DNA of 64,000 nt from Granulicella aggregans (GTDB taxonomy: Bacteria > Acidobacteriota > Terriglobia > Terriglobales > Acidobacteriaceae), in contig NZ_JACHIP010000003.1 in the NCBI RefSeq assembly GCF_014203275.1, positions 558,001-622,000 of the forward strand, written 5' to 3'. Numbering within the stretch: position 1 is the first letter of the stretch; each line of letters begins with the position of its first letter. The translations under genes were made by a program, and so were the position numbers. The notes under the pieces were generated by a model, which was not told the origin of the DNA, did not search any database, and was given only the letters and a program-made list of their open reading frames with translations. Below, in pieces: positions 33,372 to 42,174 of the stretch.

Positions 33372-36061
33372 GACTTGTCGCAGCACTTTGCCTTGCCGTC
33401 CTGTGCGGCCTGATTGCAAATGCCCAGACGATCCGCTTCGCCTCGCCTGTCGACTTCCAGACACACTTTGAACCTCATCCCGGTGCAGCATCTACCTCTG
33501 GCTCGCGCGATGGGTGGGAGAGCTTTCCGCTCGCGCAGGAAGCAGGTTATGACCCCAGTATTCAGCCCGAGACCGCGAACGGCGAGAGCGTTCTTGTGCG
33601 CGAACTTGCGCCTACCCGCGATGGCTTTTTTCAACTCGGCTTCATTCGCCGCGTCTGCCTGCTCTCCGGTGATCATGCGTTGATCCGCTTCCGCGTCCGT
33701 GCGCCGTACATAGTTCATGAGACGGCGGTCCACCTGCACATCTTCCGTGGCGCAGCCGACGAACAGCACGACTTCACACTCACCGGTAATGACTGGCAGC
33801 AGATATCCACAGAACTCAACGTCTCGACGACGCAGATCACCGCCATTGCCCTCGCGGTCGACTTCCCCCACTCTATCCACGGTCGGCCCGAGCGCGTCAT
33901 GTTCAGTAATCTCCATCTTGCGGCGCTTGCCGCGAAACACGTGCCCATCATCCAGCCAGCCACGCTTTGGGATGGCACGCGTGAGCTGTTCTATCTGCAG
34001 CGTTCACTTGCTCCGAGTGAGGAACTTACTCTGCGAGCTGCATCTGCAAATCGCTGGAGCATCACCGCACCCGACGACACAGAAGCCGCGCGGGGAACGG
34101 GCAATGAAGTCCGATATCGGATGCCGCAGGACGCGCGGCCCGGCATCTGGAAGATTCATCTTGAAACGAAAGATAGCGAAAGCACGGCGCTTGTACTAGT
34201 TCGCCCGGCGCGTTCGACTGGTCTCGTCTTTGATACGCCGCCGACCATCACACTGCAGCTCATCGCTTCTATCCGTGAGCGCAAAGCGCAGCTCGAGAAG
34301 CTCACTGTCGCGGATGCGGGACGGAACATCGCGTTGATGAGCAGGGAATGGCTTTTGCCGGGGCTGTCTTCGTACTTCACTGAGATTCTTCAACCTTCAG
34401 AACTCGCGTTGATGGATGCCATGCTCTTCCGCGCTACTGGCGACCAGGCGGCACTCGATCAGGCCCGGATGCTGCTCACCACCATGGCGGCGTGGCCGAC
34501 GTGGACCCATCCGTGGTTTTCCCAGCATGGCTATCACAGCTACTATCCCGTGGGCCTGATGACTCGCAACATAGTCATGGCCGAGCAATTCCTTGGCGCG
34601 GATCTCCCTGCGGGGGATCGCAGTCTGCTTGATCGCGGCCTAATATCGCTCTCCGTCAAGCCGACCTACGAAGAGTATGTTGCCGAAGATCGGCTGCAGT
34701 TCAACCACAGCAACTGGATCGGTAATACTGTTGGCGGAGCGCTTCTGGCTGCGCTCGCCAGCGACGATCCCGAAGCTGCTGGGTACGCGCTCGGACTGTT
34801 TGCCAAGGAGCGCGATCACGTCCACGCGGCCTATACCGGTGACGGCAGCTATGGTGAAGGCATCACCTATCATCGCTTCGATCTTGAGACTACTGCGCTT
34901 GCCGCGGCTGCAGCCAAGCGCCTGCTCGGCACGTCCATCGATGGTGCACTGCTGAACCCGGAGCGCTACATGCGCTATGCCGCGTTCAATCCCACGGACC
35001 TGCTCGACTTTGGAGACAGCCACGTCGACCTTAAGCCTGCAAACGTCTTTGCGTATATCGCGGCGCTGAACCAGTCTGCTGCGACAACCGACTTCTACTT
35101 CCGCTATCGCGATGAAGGCACGACGCAGATTCTCCCGCGCGTACTCTGGGAATCGCAGATCAAACCCGTTGCACCGCCAAACCCTGGGGTCCCTTCGGCG
35201 CTCTTTCCGGAGCGGGGTGTCGCCGTCCTGCGCGATAGTTGGAAGCCAAATTCCGTTGTTCTTGCTATGCGGGCTGGTCGCAATTTCAATCACAATCACG
35301 CCGATCAAGGCAGTGTCTCCTACGCTGCACAGGGAATTCTCTGGCTTGGCGAGGCCGGCTATGCGGACTACTACAAAGATCCAAACTATGACACCTTCAA
35401 TACTCAGGCCATTGGCCATAACACATTGCTGGTTGACGGGAATCCCGAAAGCCAAGTGCTGCCCGGGAACGAGGTCTTCGGGACGTCCCCGCGGTTCACG
35501 CAGACGCTCTTCGGAGACCGAGCCTCTATGGTCGAAGCCGATCTCACCAGCGTATACCCAATGCTTGCGAGCTATAGGCGCACGCTCATTCACCTCGCAG
35601 ATGGCCCCACTGTTGTGATTGATGATGTCGTCTCGACGATGCCGCACACCTTCACCACCGTCTGGCATCCCGAACAAGAGGTCACAGAGTTCGTTCCGGA
35701 GGAGAATCGGTTGTTGCTTTCTCACGCAGGCAACAAGCTCGAGCTTCGCTCCCTCGCTGACACCGCTGTCAAATCCACCATGCGCCATTCACCATTTCCG
35801 CTCTCAGCATACGAACGCTCTGAGCACGGCCCAATCTCTGCGCCGATGCAGCTCGAGGTTACGACTAGAGATGCTTCCAATGGAACGCTGCTTGTTAGCG
35901 TCCTATCACCTCAAGCGGGTGAGGTCACATGGAAGGCGGAGGGGCGAAGACACGTGCTTATTGCCGACGGTTGGACGCTGGACATCACACGTGCACCGGG
36001 GAACCGGCTTGCTATCTCGGCGCGATCCGCTGATGGCGCGATTGTCGATCTGTCGCAGTGA
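33368..36061 (+). CDS. Exported heparinase II/III-family polysaccharide lyase
   Basis: An 897-residue protein with signal peptide MRLVAALCLAVLCGLIANAQT. Residues about 20-290 form beta-sandwich modules, 310-580 an alpha/alpha toroid with GDGSYGEGITYHRFD, and the C-terminal half begins with FNHNHADQGSVSYAAQG, the heparinase II/III beta-sheet domain motif with histidines used in catalysis. Such lyases cut uronate-containing polymers by beta-elimination. The specific PL family cannot be settled by eye. The start at 33368 overlaps the FAH gene by 4 bp and gives the signal peptide; an earlier in-frame start at 33308 does not. It closes the RidA operon, linking polymer cleavage in the periplasm to the cytoplasmic pathway. 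Confidence 0.85.
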   Translation: MRLVAALCLAVLCGLIANAQTIRFASPVDFQTHFEPHPGAASTSGSRDGWESFPLAQEAGYDPSIQPETANGESVLVRELAPTRDGFFQLGFIRRVCLLSGDHALIRFRVRAPYIVHETAVHLHIFRGAADEQHDFTLTGNDWQQISTELNVSTTQITAIALAVDFPHSIHGRPERVMFSNLHLAALAAKHVPIIQPATLWDGTRELFYLQRSLAPSEELTLRAASANRWSITAPDDTEAARGTGNEVRYRMPQDARPGIWKIHLETKDSESTALVLVRPARSTGLVFDTPPTITLQLIASIRERKAQLEKLTVADAGRNIALMSREWLLPGLSSYFTEILQPSELALMDAMLFRATGDQAALDQARMLLTTMAAWPTWTHPWFSQHGYHSYYPVGLMTRNIVMAEQFLGADLPAGDRSLLDRGLISLSVKPTYEEYVAEDRLQFNHSNWIGNTVGGALLAALASDDPEAAGYALGLFAKERDHVHAAYTGDGSYGEGITYHRFDLETTALAAAAAKRLLGTSIDGALLNPERYMRYAAFNPTDLLDFGDSHVDLKPANVFAYIAALNQSAATTDFYFRYRDEGTTQILPRVLWESQIKPVAPPNPGVPSALFPERGVAVLRDSWKPNSVVLAMRAGRNFNHNHADQGSVSYAAQGILWLGEAGYADYYKDPNYDTFNTQAIGHNTLLVDGNPESQVLPGNEVFGTSPRFTQTLFGDRASMVEADLTSVYPMLASYRRTLIHLADGPTVVIDDVVSTMPHTFTTVWHPEQEVTEFVPEENRLLLSHAGNKLELRSLADTAVKSTMRHSPFPLSAYERSEHGPISAPMQLEVTTRDASNGTLLVSVLSPQAGEVTWKAEGRRHVLIADGWTLDITRAPGNRLAISARSADGAIVDLSQ

Positions 36062-36838
36062 CTCTGCGTGGGCGGGTCTCTACGCGATATCCGGTTTCGC
36101 CATCTGTAAGTTCTGTGGAAGGTGGTCGACATCATCGTGACATAGCTTCGAAGCGATGTCGTCTGGGACCGGCTTAGGGAGCGAATGCTTCAGGCCTTCG
36201 GAAGTTATCGGTTTCGCTCGATGGGAATTCTCTCGGAATTTGAAAACCTACTGGCGTGCCCGGCCTGAAATGTTGCCAGTGTCTCTCTTACTCCCCTGGC
36301 ACACTTCATGCCCTATTTGCCATAGAGTCCAATCCCTGAGAACCTAATCGCAAGCAAATGGCGAGGCCGGCAAAAAAGTTACTTATCTGCTGAGCGATTG
36401 AAGACTCATAAAGCCGTCTTGCGATTGCGATCGGGGGATATCCAACGGGCAACTTGTAGAGGGCTGCTAGCCATCACCGTTCGCCTGCGGTCTCTAAGAA
36501 GGTTCGTGCCACAGATGCGAATGAAGCATCTTTCACGCATTCGCATTTTGTCCTCGCGACATCCTGTTATAGGGACTGTGCTATGCCATCACGGTAGCAA
36601 TCAAGCCCACCTGATGATCCCGGCGGAAGGCTTCTGCTTCTACCTTAAACTCGGAGTGATTTTATTTCGGTCGGCTAAAGACGATGGGTCGATGTTTCGC
36701 GGGACTGATCGTGGTTTGCTGTGGTCGGTTCGAGCCGAAGACTAATATCAAGATTGGTTCAGAATAAGGAGGCCGATCATCATCAAGAGATCGTGTCTGT
36801 TGGTGCGTTGATTCGGCGGCAAGCCTGATTTTCGTCCC
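36062..36838. other. Gene-free region between the two polysaccharide loci
   Basis: I recognise no gene in these 777 bp. A 115-codon open frame at 36398-36745 on the plus strand and a 63-codon one at 36156-36347 have no recognisable motif and no ribosome binding site, so I do not call them. An inverted repeat ATGCGAATG (36515-36523) / CATTCGCAT (36538-36546) with a 14-base loop is visible. Base composition appears less GC-rich than the genes on both sides. This is a natural border between the first and second catabolic loci and may contain decayed sequence. Confidence 0.5.
36515..36546. repeat. 9-bp inverted repeat ATGCGAATG/CATTCGCAT
   Basis: Perfect 9-bp arms separated by 14 bases, about 290 bp past the end (3' side) of the GH105 gene and in non-coding DNA. 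No T-run follows. Role unknown; could be a hairpin remnant. Confidence 0.35.
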
Positions 36839-38035
36839 TTACTTCGCACCCTTCGACTTCACGTCTCGACCACTGTCCCCGGCGATCCGATCCACTTCCG
36901 AGCCTGCGAGTAGGTACGCGCCAACGCCGTAGACGTAACTTGATGAAGCTGAGAAGTCGCCGGGAGCTGCACCGATTGGCTGGATGCAACCAAGGCGGCC
37001 ATCGACGTAGATATGCTCGACCAATCCCTTCCAGCCCTTCTGAACGATTGGCAGATAGGTCCTTCGATCGAGGATGCTCTGGTTGATTCCCCAGGCCATG
37101 GCATATACGAAGAAGGCCGACCCAGAAACCTCGGGCAGTTTGTAGGCGTCCGCATCGAGTAGTCCGGGACGCCAGAGACCGTCCGCACCTTGCAGCGAAG
37201 CGATACGCGCAGCCATCTCGCGATATTGTGCGATGTATTTGGAGCGGGTCGGGTAGTCGGCCGGCATCTCGTCGAGCACTCGGGCTATCCCGGCCATAAC
37301 CCAGCCGTTTCCGCGAGACCAGAAAAGCTTCTTGCCGTTGGCCTCGTGCTTTTGCAGGAAGGTTGCGTCGCGGAAGTACAGATGCTCTTGTGGATCATAG
37401 AGAAGGCTTGATGTGATCCACCACTCGTGATCCATGTAATCGAGGTAGGATCGCTCGCCCGTTGCCTTATAGAGGCGGCCCCAGACCGGTGGTGCCATGA
37501 AGAGCGCGTCGCACCACCACCAGACAGGCTTCGCGGGATCGTCGGCGGTCTTCATCAGGGCATCGAACTGCTCTTTGGTGGGGGTAATCCTGTTGGCTTC
37601 TCGCTCTTGTTCGTAAAGATCCAGATAGGTCTGTCCAATGGCTTGGTCGTCAGCGTGCGATAGACGCGGCCCCAGCTTCCAGTCGAACTTCGCTCCCATT
37701 GCGAGCATCGCCTCATAGTATCCAGCGTCGGGGAGCGTCTTCGCTGCTGCACTATATCCGGCGTAGAGAGCCGCAAACGTCCAGTCCTGATTGAAGTAGA
37801 TAGTGGCGCGGTGGAGCTCCCAGTCGCCGACCTTGCGCATCGCTGCCCTGACAGCCCTTCGATTCAGTGCCGGAGACTGACCGGCAAGCGGAAGAGGGTC
37901 GTCCAGCGTGTCTCCTACTCCAGGGACATCCGCCCTGCTTCGCGAGGCCGGTGCCAAGGTCTGGCCGCTTGCATGAGGAATCGTAAGGAAGAAGATGCAG
38001 GCCGCAACTCCGGCGGTCAGGAGGCCTCTATACAT
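36839..38035 (-). CDS. Exported GH105 unsaturated glucuronyl/rhamnogalacturonyl hydrolase
   Basis: A 398-residue protein with signal peptide MYRGLLTAGVAACIFFLTIPHASG. The alpha/alpha barrel shows WTFAALYAGY, ADDQAIGQTYLDLY, the catalytic-aspartate motif WWWCDALFMAPPVW, LFWSRGNGWVMAGIARVL and LPEVSGSAFFVYA, which together are diagnostic of GH105 (GH88-related). These enzymes hydrate the double bond at the non-reducing end of lyase products and release unsaturated uronate, which KduI then handles. The start at 38035 has GGAG eight bases upstream and gives the signal peptide. It is divergent from a GH105-like fusion gene across a palindromic site at 38107-38125. Confidence 0.9.
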   Translation of the reverse strand: MYRGLLTAGVAACIFFLTIPHASGQTLAPASRSRADVPGVGDTLDDPLPLAGQSPALNRRAVRAAMRKVGDWELHRATIYFNQDWTFAALYAGYSAAAKTLPDAGYYEAMLAMGAKFDWKLGPRLSHADDQAIGQTYLDLYEQEREANRITPTKEQFDALMKTADDPAKPVWWWCDALFMAPPVWGRLYKATGERSYLDYMDHEWWITSSLLYDPQEHLYFRDATFLQKHEANGKKLFWSRGNGWVMAGIARVLDEMPADYPTRSKYIAQYREMAARIASLQGADGLWRPGLLDADAYKLPEVSGSAFFVYAMAWGINQSILDRRTYLPIVQKGWKGLVEHIYVDGRLGCIQPIGAAPGDFSASSSYVYGVGAYLLAGSEVDRIAGDSGRDVKSKGAK

Positions 38036-38106
38036 TGCAGAATCTCCAACTGGGTCAAGATCAATCAAATCATCCTAATACTTTGGCCTTGTCGAAAGGC
38101 AGGCTG

Positions 38107-38125
38107 CATCCCATATAGCGGGACG
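38107..38125. promoter_or_regulatory. Candidate operator of the uronate locus (CATCCC-N7-GGGACG)
   Basis: The sequence CATCCCATATAGCGGGACG is a near-palindrome that matches the site upstream of kduD (CGTCCCGTTATGCGGGACG) at 14 of 19 positions, including TCCC and GCGGGACG. It sits between the divergent GH105 and GH105-like fusion genes. The likely binder is the neighbouring IclR protein. Confidence 0.5.
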
Positions 38126-38220
38126 GAGTTGTCAAACCTGGAGACGCTTCCACTATCCTTCCGGTACAAAGATGTGACAGGCGTTCGATGCTTCAACACA
38201 GGCAGTGCAACCACGACTCA

Positions 38221-39963
38221 ATGACCTCTTACCTCGATCTCTCCGGACACTCGACTAGTTCCTTTGCGAAACGCGGGGCACTCTTTGTGATTGCGGTGCT
38301 CGTTTGTCTTGCATCCAGCGTGCGAGGGCAGGCGCAGGTCCTTCCCTGGTCGCAGCGCGTGGCGAATTCAGTTATGGAGCGTTGGCCAGATGGCTATCGC
38401 GGCTCGGCAAATGAGAAGCCGGCCCGGCCCATCGAAGTTGGCATTTTGCTGAGCGGTATGGATGCAGCATGGTATGAAAGCGCTGTTGGCGACTATTACC
38501 ACTACGCAAAGCGCTTGGCAGATCAATATGTCGCTCTGGATCGATCGACTCCTGACGACGATCTCGCATTGGGTCGACAACTCCTTCTCCTGTATCGCGT
38601 CACGCAAGATCCTAAATACTACAAGGCTGCGAATCGTCTCCGTGGAGAACTCGCAACGCGACTTGAAGGAAGTCGGACTGGGATGGAGGAGTTCTATCTG
38701 GCAGAGCCGTTCTATGCCGAGTATTCCTCCGTATTTCAGGAGCCCACGAACTTTCGCGACATCACGGAACAGTTTGTGTCGACCGAGCAGCGAGCGCGTT
38801 CCTTCGCGGATGGGATGGGCTGGTACATGATGGCGCTCGTCGATTCGTTAGAGTTTTATCCATCCAAAGATCCCGGTCGTGGAACGCTCCTGACAATTCT
38901 TGACCGTACTGCCAAAGCTGCGATCCTCCATCGGAACGAATCTGAGGGACTCTGGCCTCAAGCCCATAGGGAGACAGCCGGTTCGCAGACCGCCTCCTGC
39001 ATTTTGATTTACTCGCTCCAAAGGGGCGTTAGGATGGGATATCTTCGGCAGCGCTACTCGCAAGATGCCAGGCGCGCATGGCGAGGTGTGACGAGCAGTC
39101 TGTCACTGAGAGGCGTCAGCGACGATCCTAGTGAAGCTGGCGCTTGCCTGTTGGCTGCCACCGAGATCGAGATGGGCTCTCAAGCGAACCAGGTTCGTGG
39201 AGAGGTGGTGCTGATCGATTCATGGTTCAACAGCCAGCAAAGGCGCAGTGCGTCGGGACAGGAAGATTATTTCCACTACAAGTGGGACGACTACAGCGAT
39301 AGCGGCTTCTCGTTGCTCGGTCACATCTTCGCAAGTCATGGGGCAACGCTGGCCGCGCTCGATCAGGCTCCGACCGTGGACTTGCTCAAACATGCCAGCT
39401 ACTACATCATCGCTTCGCCTGATATCCCGATCAAGAACCCTCATCCAAACTATATGGAGAGGAAGGATGCTGCTGAGATTGCAAAGTGGGTCGAAGGCGG
39501 CGGGATTCTAGTATTGATGCCCAATGATCCCGCGAATGGTGACATCGATCACCTTGACCTGCTCGCGGACAAGTTCGGAATCCATTTCGACAAGACACTC
39601 GCACATCACGTGATCGGCGACCAGTTTTCGCCGGGCCTAATTCCTGTGACGGGCACCGGCGCTATCTTTAGTGGCCCGCACACGCTCTACATGAAAGATA
39701 CTTGCACGATCTCACTTACAGGTTCCGCACGGTCGCTCTTGAGCGACGAGACAGGCGTGGTCATAGCAGAAGCAAAGTATGGCAAGGGGACGGTCGTCGC
39801 CGTCATCGATCCGTGGCTCTACAACGAATACACCGATCATCGAAAGGTGCTTCCAGTGCAGGACAACTTTGCGGCGGGCGAGGAGTTCGTCGACTGGCTA
39901 CTGAAACAACCGCATCGCGCCACAACTCCACAACCCGGCAAACACGAAGCGGGTATCCAGTAG
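38221..39963 (+). CDS. Exported GH105-like protein fused to a DUF4350-type domain
   Basis: A 580-residue protein with a hydrophobic segment GALFVIAVLVCLASSVRGQ at about 19-37 as signal peptide or anchor. Residues 50-330 look like a divergent GH105-type alpha/alpha barrel (GMGWYMMALVDSLEFYP, GLWPQAHRE, AGACLLAATEIE, then the tail). From about 345 to 560 a Rossmann-like glutamine-amidotransferase/DUF4350 domain follows (IDSWFNSQ, YYIIASPDIP, AKWVEGGGILVLMPND, GTVVAVIDPWLYNEYTD). The typical catalytic aspartate motif of GH105 is not evident, so the barrel may be binding-only. The function of the second domain is unknown. It precedes kduI by 18 bp. The start could also be 38188. Confidence 0.75.
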   Translation: MTSYLDLSGHSTSSFAKRGALFVIAVLVCLASSVRGQAQVLPWSQRVANSVMERWPDGYRGSANEKPARPIEVGILLSGMDAAWYESAVGDYYHYAKRLADQYVALDRSTPDDDLALGRQLLLLYRVTQDPKYYKAANRLRGELATRLEGSRTGMEEFYLAEPFYAEYSSVFQEPTNFRDITEQFVSTEQRARSFADGMGWYMMALVDSLEFYPSKDPGRGTLLTILDRTAKAAILHRNESEGLWPQAHRETAGSQTASCILIYSLQRGVRMGYLRQRYSQDARRAWRGVTSSLSLRGVSDDPSEAGACLLAATEIEMGSQANQVRGEVVLIDSWFNSQQRRSASGQEDYFHYKWDDYSDSGFSLLGHIFASHGATLAALDQAPTVDLLKHASYYIIASPDIPIKNPHPNYMERKDAAEIAKWVEGGGILVLMPNDPANGDIDHLDLLADKFGIHFDKTLAHHVIGDQFSPGLIPVTGTGAIFSGPHTLYMKDTCTISLTGSARSLLSDETGVVIAEAKYGKGTVVAVIDPWLYNEYTDHRKVLPVQDNFAAGEEFVDWLLKQPHRATTPQPGKHEAGIQ

Positions 39964-39981
39964 ACGCAACCTGAGGAATCT

Positions 39982-40812
39982 ATGAAGACCTATCTCATGG
40001 CCGACCCGGTCCGGTATCCGACGATGACGACTTCGCAGCTACGCGATACCTTTCTCATCGACGATCTCCATAAGCCGGGCCAGTTGCGTTGCCGCTATGT
40101 CGATCTGGATCGTGCTGTTATCGGTATGGCTGCTCCAGTAGACGACGCGATCCTCTTGCCGACCGACGACGCGTTGAAGGCGAGCTACTTTTTGGAGCGC
40201 CGTGAGTTAGGCGTGCTGAACATAGGTGACGGGGGCACTGTCGTGGTTGACGGGACTAGTTACTCGCTTGGAAACCTGGATTGCCTTTATGTGGGGCGTG
40301 GATCGAAGGCCGTCTCATTCCAGTCGGATGATCCAGGTGTGCCTTCGGTGTTTTATCTTCTTAGCTATCCCGCGCACGCAACCTATCCCACCACCCTGGT
40401 TCGCAAGGAAGACGCCAGCCCAGTGGAAGTGGGAAGCGCCGAGACCTGCAACCTCCGAACGATCTATAAGTACATTCATCTTGGCGGTGCGAAGAGCTGC
40501 CAGGTAGTGATGGGAGTGACCCATCTGCATAGCGGAAGCGCGTGGAATACGATGCCGGCGCATACGCACATGCGCCGCTCAGAGATCTACATGTACTTCA
40601 ATCTTGCGGAAGACGCTCGTGTCTTCCACTTGATGGGACCGCCCGACGAAACACGGCATCTTGTCATCAAAGACCGAGAGATTGCGGTCTCGCCGGGGTG
40701 GTCAATCCATGCGGGTGCGGGCACGCGCGCCTACAGCTTTTGCTGGGGCATGGGCGGGGAGAACCAAGACTACGGGGACATGGATGCGGTTTCTATCAAA
40801 GACCTGAGATGA
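39982..40812 (+). CDS. kduI: 5-dehydro-4-deoxy-D-glucuronate isomerase KduI
   Basis: A 276-residue cytoplasmic cupin-type isomerase that converts 5-keto-4-deoxyuronate to 2,5-diketo-3-deoxygluconate (2,5-didehydro-3-deoxy-D-gluconate). The zinc-binding residues align with those of E. coli KduI: H194 and H196 in PAHTHMRRSE, E201, and H243 in SIHAGAG. The length fits the family (about 278). AGGAA lies eight bases before the start. It lies between the GH105-like fusion and a small exported cupin gene, with the partner dehydrogenase kduD on the opposite strand nearby. Confidence 0.95.
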   Translation: MKTYLMADPVRYPTMTTSQLRDTFLIDDLHKPGQLRCRYVDLDRAVIGMAAPVDDAILLPTDDALKASYFLERRELGVLNIGDGGTVVVDGTSYSLGNLDCLYVGRGSKAVSFQSDDPGVPSVFYLLSYPAHATYPTTLVRKEDASPVEVGSAETCNLRTIYKYIHLGGAKSCQVVMGVTHLHSGSAWNTMPAHTHMRRSEIYMYFNLAEDARVFHLMGPPDETRHLVIKDREIAVSPGWSIHAGAGTRAYSFCWGMGGENQDYGDMDAVSIKDLR

Positions 40813-40842
40813 GTGGGGCCTGATCTTTCAATGAGGAGAGCC

Positions 40843-41313
40843 ATGAGAGTAATTCCGATTTTTATAGCTGCAATGATGATTCCTTCCTGTCTCGCGCAGA
40901 CCGTGAACAAGACGGAGGTCTTCCCGGACAAGGATGTGTCAGCCAGACTTATGGAGATGGTTAAAGAATCGAAGAAGGCTGGCAGCAGTGGCGCGACGCT
41001 TGGCGGCAATACTTCGCCCATCATCAAACTCTCGGTGCGGACAACGAATGGGGGAGCCGAAATACATGGACGATTCGACGATATCCTCGTCGTCACCGGA
41101 GGGAAGGCTACCCTGATTACGGGCGGCACGGTCGCCAATGCCCACACGGACAAGGATGACGAAACAAAGGGAACGAGTGTCGAGAACGGGAAGACGCAGA
41201 CGATCTCCAAGGGCGACATCGTCCACATACCGGCGGGAACGCCGCACCAGTTGATCATCGCGCCGGGGGAAGTCTTTCAGACGATCGTGATCAAGGCAGA
41301 AGCAGCCCATTAG
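40843..41313 (+). CDS. Small exported cupin-domain protein
   Basis: A 156-residue protein with a signal peptide (MRVIPIFIAAMMIPSCLAQ) and a single cupin barrel: GRFDDILVVTGGKATLITGG, then KGDIVHIPAGTPHQL with the C-terminal histidine. Cupins of this kind bind metal or sugar acids, but no enzymatic role can be given. GAGGAG seven bases upstream of the ATG decides the start. It follows kduI by 30 bp and closes the rightward unit, converging on the IclR gene 15 bp further. Confidence 0.75.
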   Translation: MRVIPIFIAAMMIPSCLAQTVNKTEVFPDKDVSARLMEMVKESKKAGSSGATLGGNTSPIIKLSVRTTNGGAEIHGRFDDILVVTGGKATLITGGTVANAHTDKDDETKGTSVENGKTQTISKGDIVHIPAGTPHQLIIAPGEVFQTIVIKAEAAH

Positions 41314-41328
41314 AGGGGGCAGTGCCTT

Positions 41329-42174
41329 TTAGGAAGCGGAGTGCAGGTAGGGCCTGCCGGTCAGCTTTGCCCCGAAGGACGCGGAGATCTCGCGACTGCA
41401 GCGTAACACTTGTTCGGCGATCGACGGTACGCTCTGGAGCGTGATGCGTGATGAGGGGCCGGAGACGCTCATCGCTGCAATCGGTCGGTGGTTGCTATCG
41501 AAGATGGGTGCGCCGACGCAGCGCACTCCCATTTCGATCTCCTGGTCGTCGATGGAATAGCCACATTCGCGGACCTTATCCAGAGACTTAAGCAATGCTT
41601 CGCGAGTACAGATCGTTTTCTCGGTGTAACGGACGAAGCGAATCTTCGCGATGATGCGGTCGATGACCTCCAATGGCTGGAAGGCGAGTAAAGCCTTACC
41701 CATCGACGTACAGTAGACCGGGTTTGAGTTTCCCGCGCGGGACTGGAGGCAGACTTTGTGCTTCAACTCCATCTTGTCGAGATAGACCACGGATGTCTTA
41801 TTCAGGATACCGAGGTGGATGGTTTCGCCCAGACCTGCGGAGAGGCGTGAAAAATAGGGATTGGCGCGGGTGCGTAGATCCACTTGCTGGACAGCGCGAT
41901 TTCCCAACTCATGAAGTCTCATGCCGAGGCGAAAGCGGTTGTCGCCGGTGCGCTCGATGAGAGAGCGATTTTCTAAAACCATCAGCGACCGATGGGCTGT
42001 GCTCTTATGTAAGGCCATTTGCTGGCATATATCCGCGAGGCTGAGCGGGGAAGAACTTTCGCCAAGCAAGTCGAGAATGGAGACCGCGCGGTCAAGGCTA
42101 TGCAGCTGATAGGCAGCGCCTGAAGTGCGGGCCTTCGTCAGAGTGGTTGCCATGGAAGTCTCCGGTTCTGCCAT
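41329..42174 (-). CDS. IclR-family regulator of the uronate locus (KdgR-like)
   Basis: A 281-residue regulator. An N-terminal extension is followed by a winged helix at about 22-85 (LDRAVSILDLL, SLADICQQMALHKSTAHRSLMVLE) and the IclR effector domain (YCTSMGKALLAF, GVRCVGAPIFD, AAMSVSGPSSR). E. coli-type KdgR is an IclR protein that responds to 2-keto-3-deoxygluconate, which matches the surrounding KduI/KduD pathway. The start at 42174 overlaps the stop of kduD in TAATG, indicating translational coupling; a second ATG at 42153 with GGAGAC upstream is possible. The CGTCCC-N7-GGGACG palindromes are its best candidate targets. Confidence 0.88.
   Translation of the reverse strand: MAEPETSMATTLTKARTSGAAYQLHSLDRAVSILDLLGESSSPLSLADICQQMALHKSTAHRSLMVLENRSLIERTGDNRFRLGMRLHELGNRAVQQVDLRTRANPYFSRLSAGLGETIHLGILNKTSVVYLDKMELKHKVCLQSRAGNSNPVYCTSMGKALLAFQPLEVIDRIIAKIRFVRYTEKTICTREALLKSLDKVRECGYSIDDQEIEMGVRCVGAPIFDSNHRPIAAMSVSGPSSRITLQSVPSIAEQVLRCSREISASFGAKLTGRPYLHSAS

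Noticed and set aside
36313..36330. GTCCA half-site in the gap after the heparinase-like gene
   Set aside because: The right arm is GAGAA instead of TGGAC, and it precedes no gene on the plus strand.
36398..36745. 115-codon open frame in the 36-kb gap as a small gene
   Set aside because: No ribosome binding site, no recognisable domain and unusual composition; kept only as part of the gap description.
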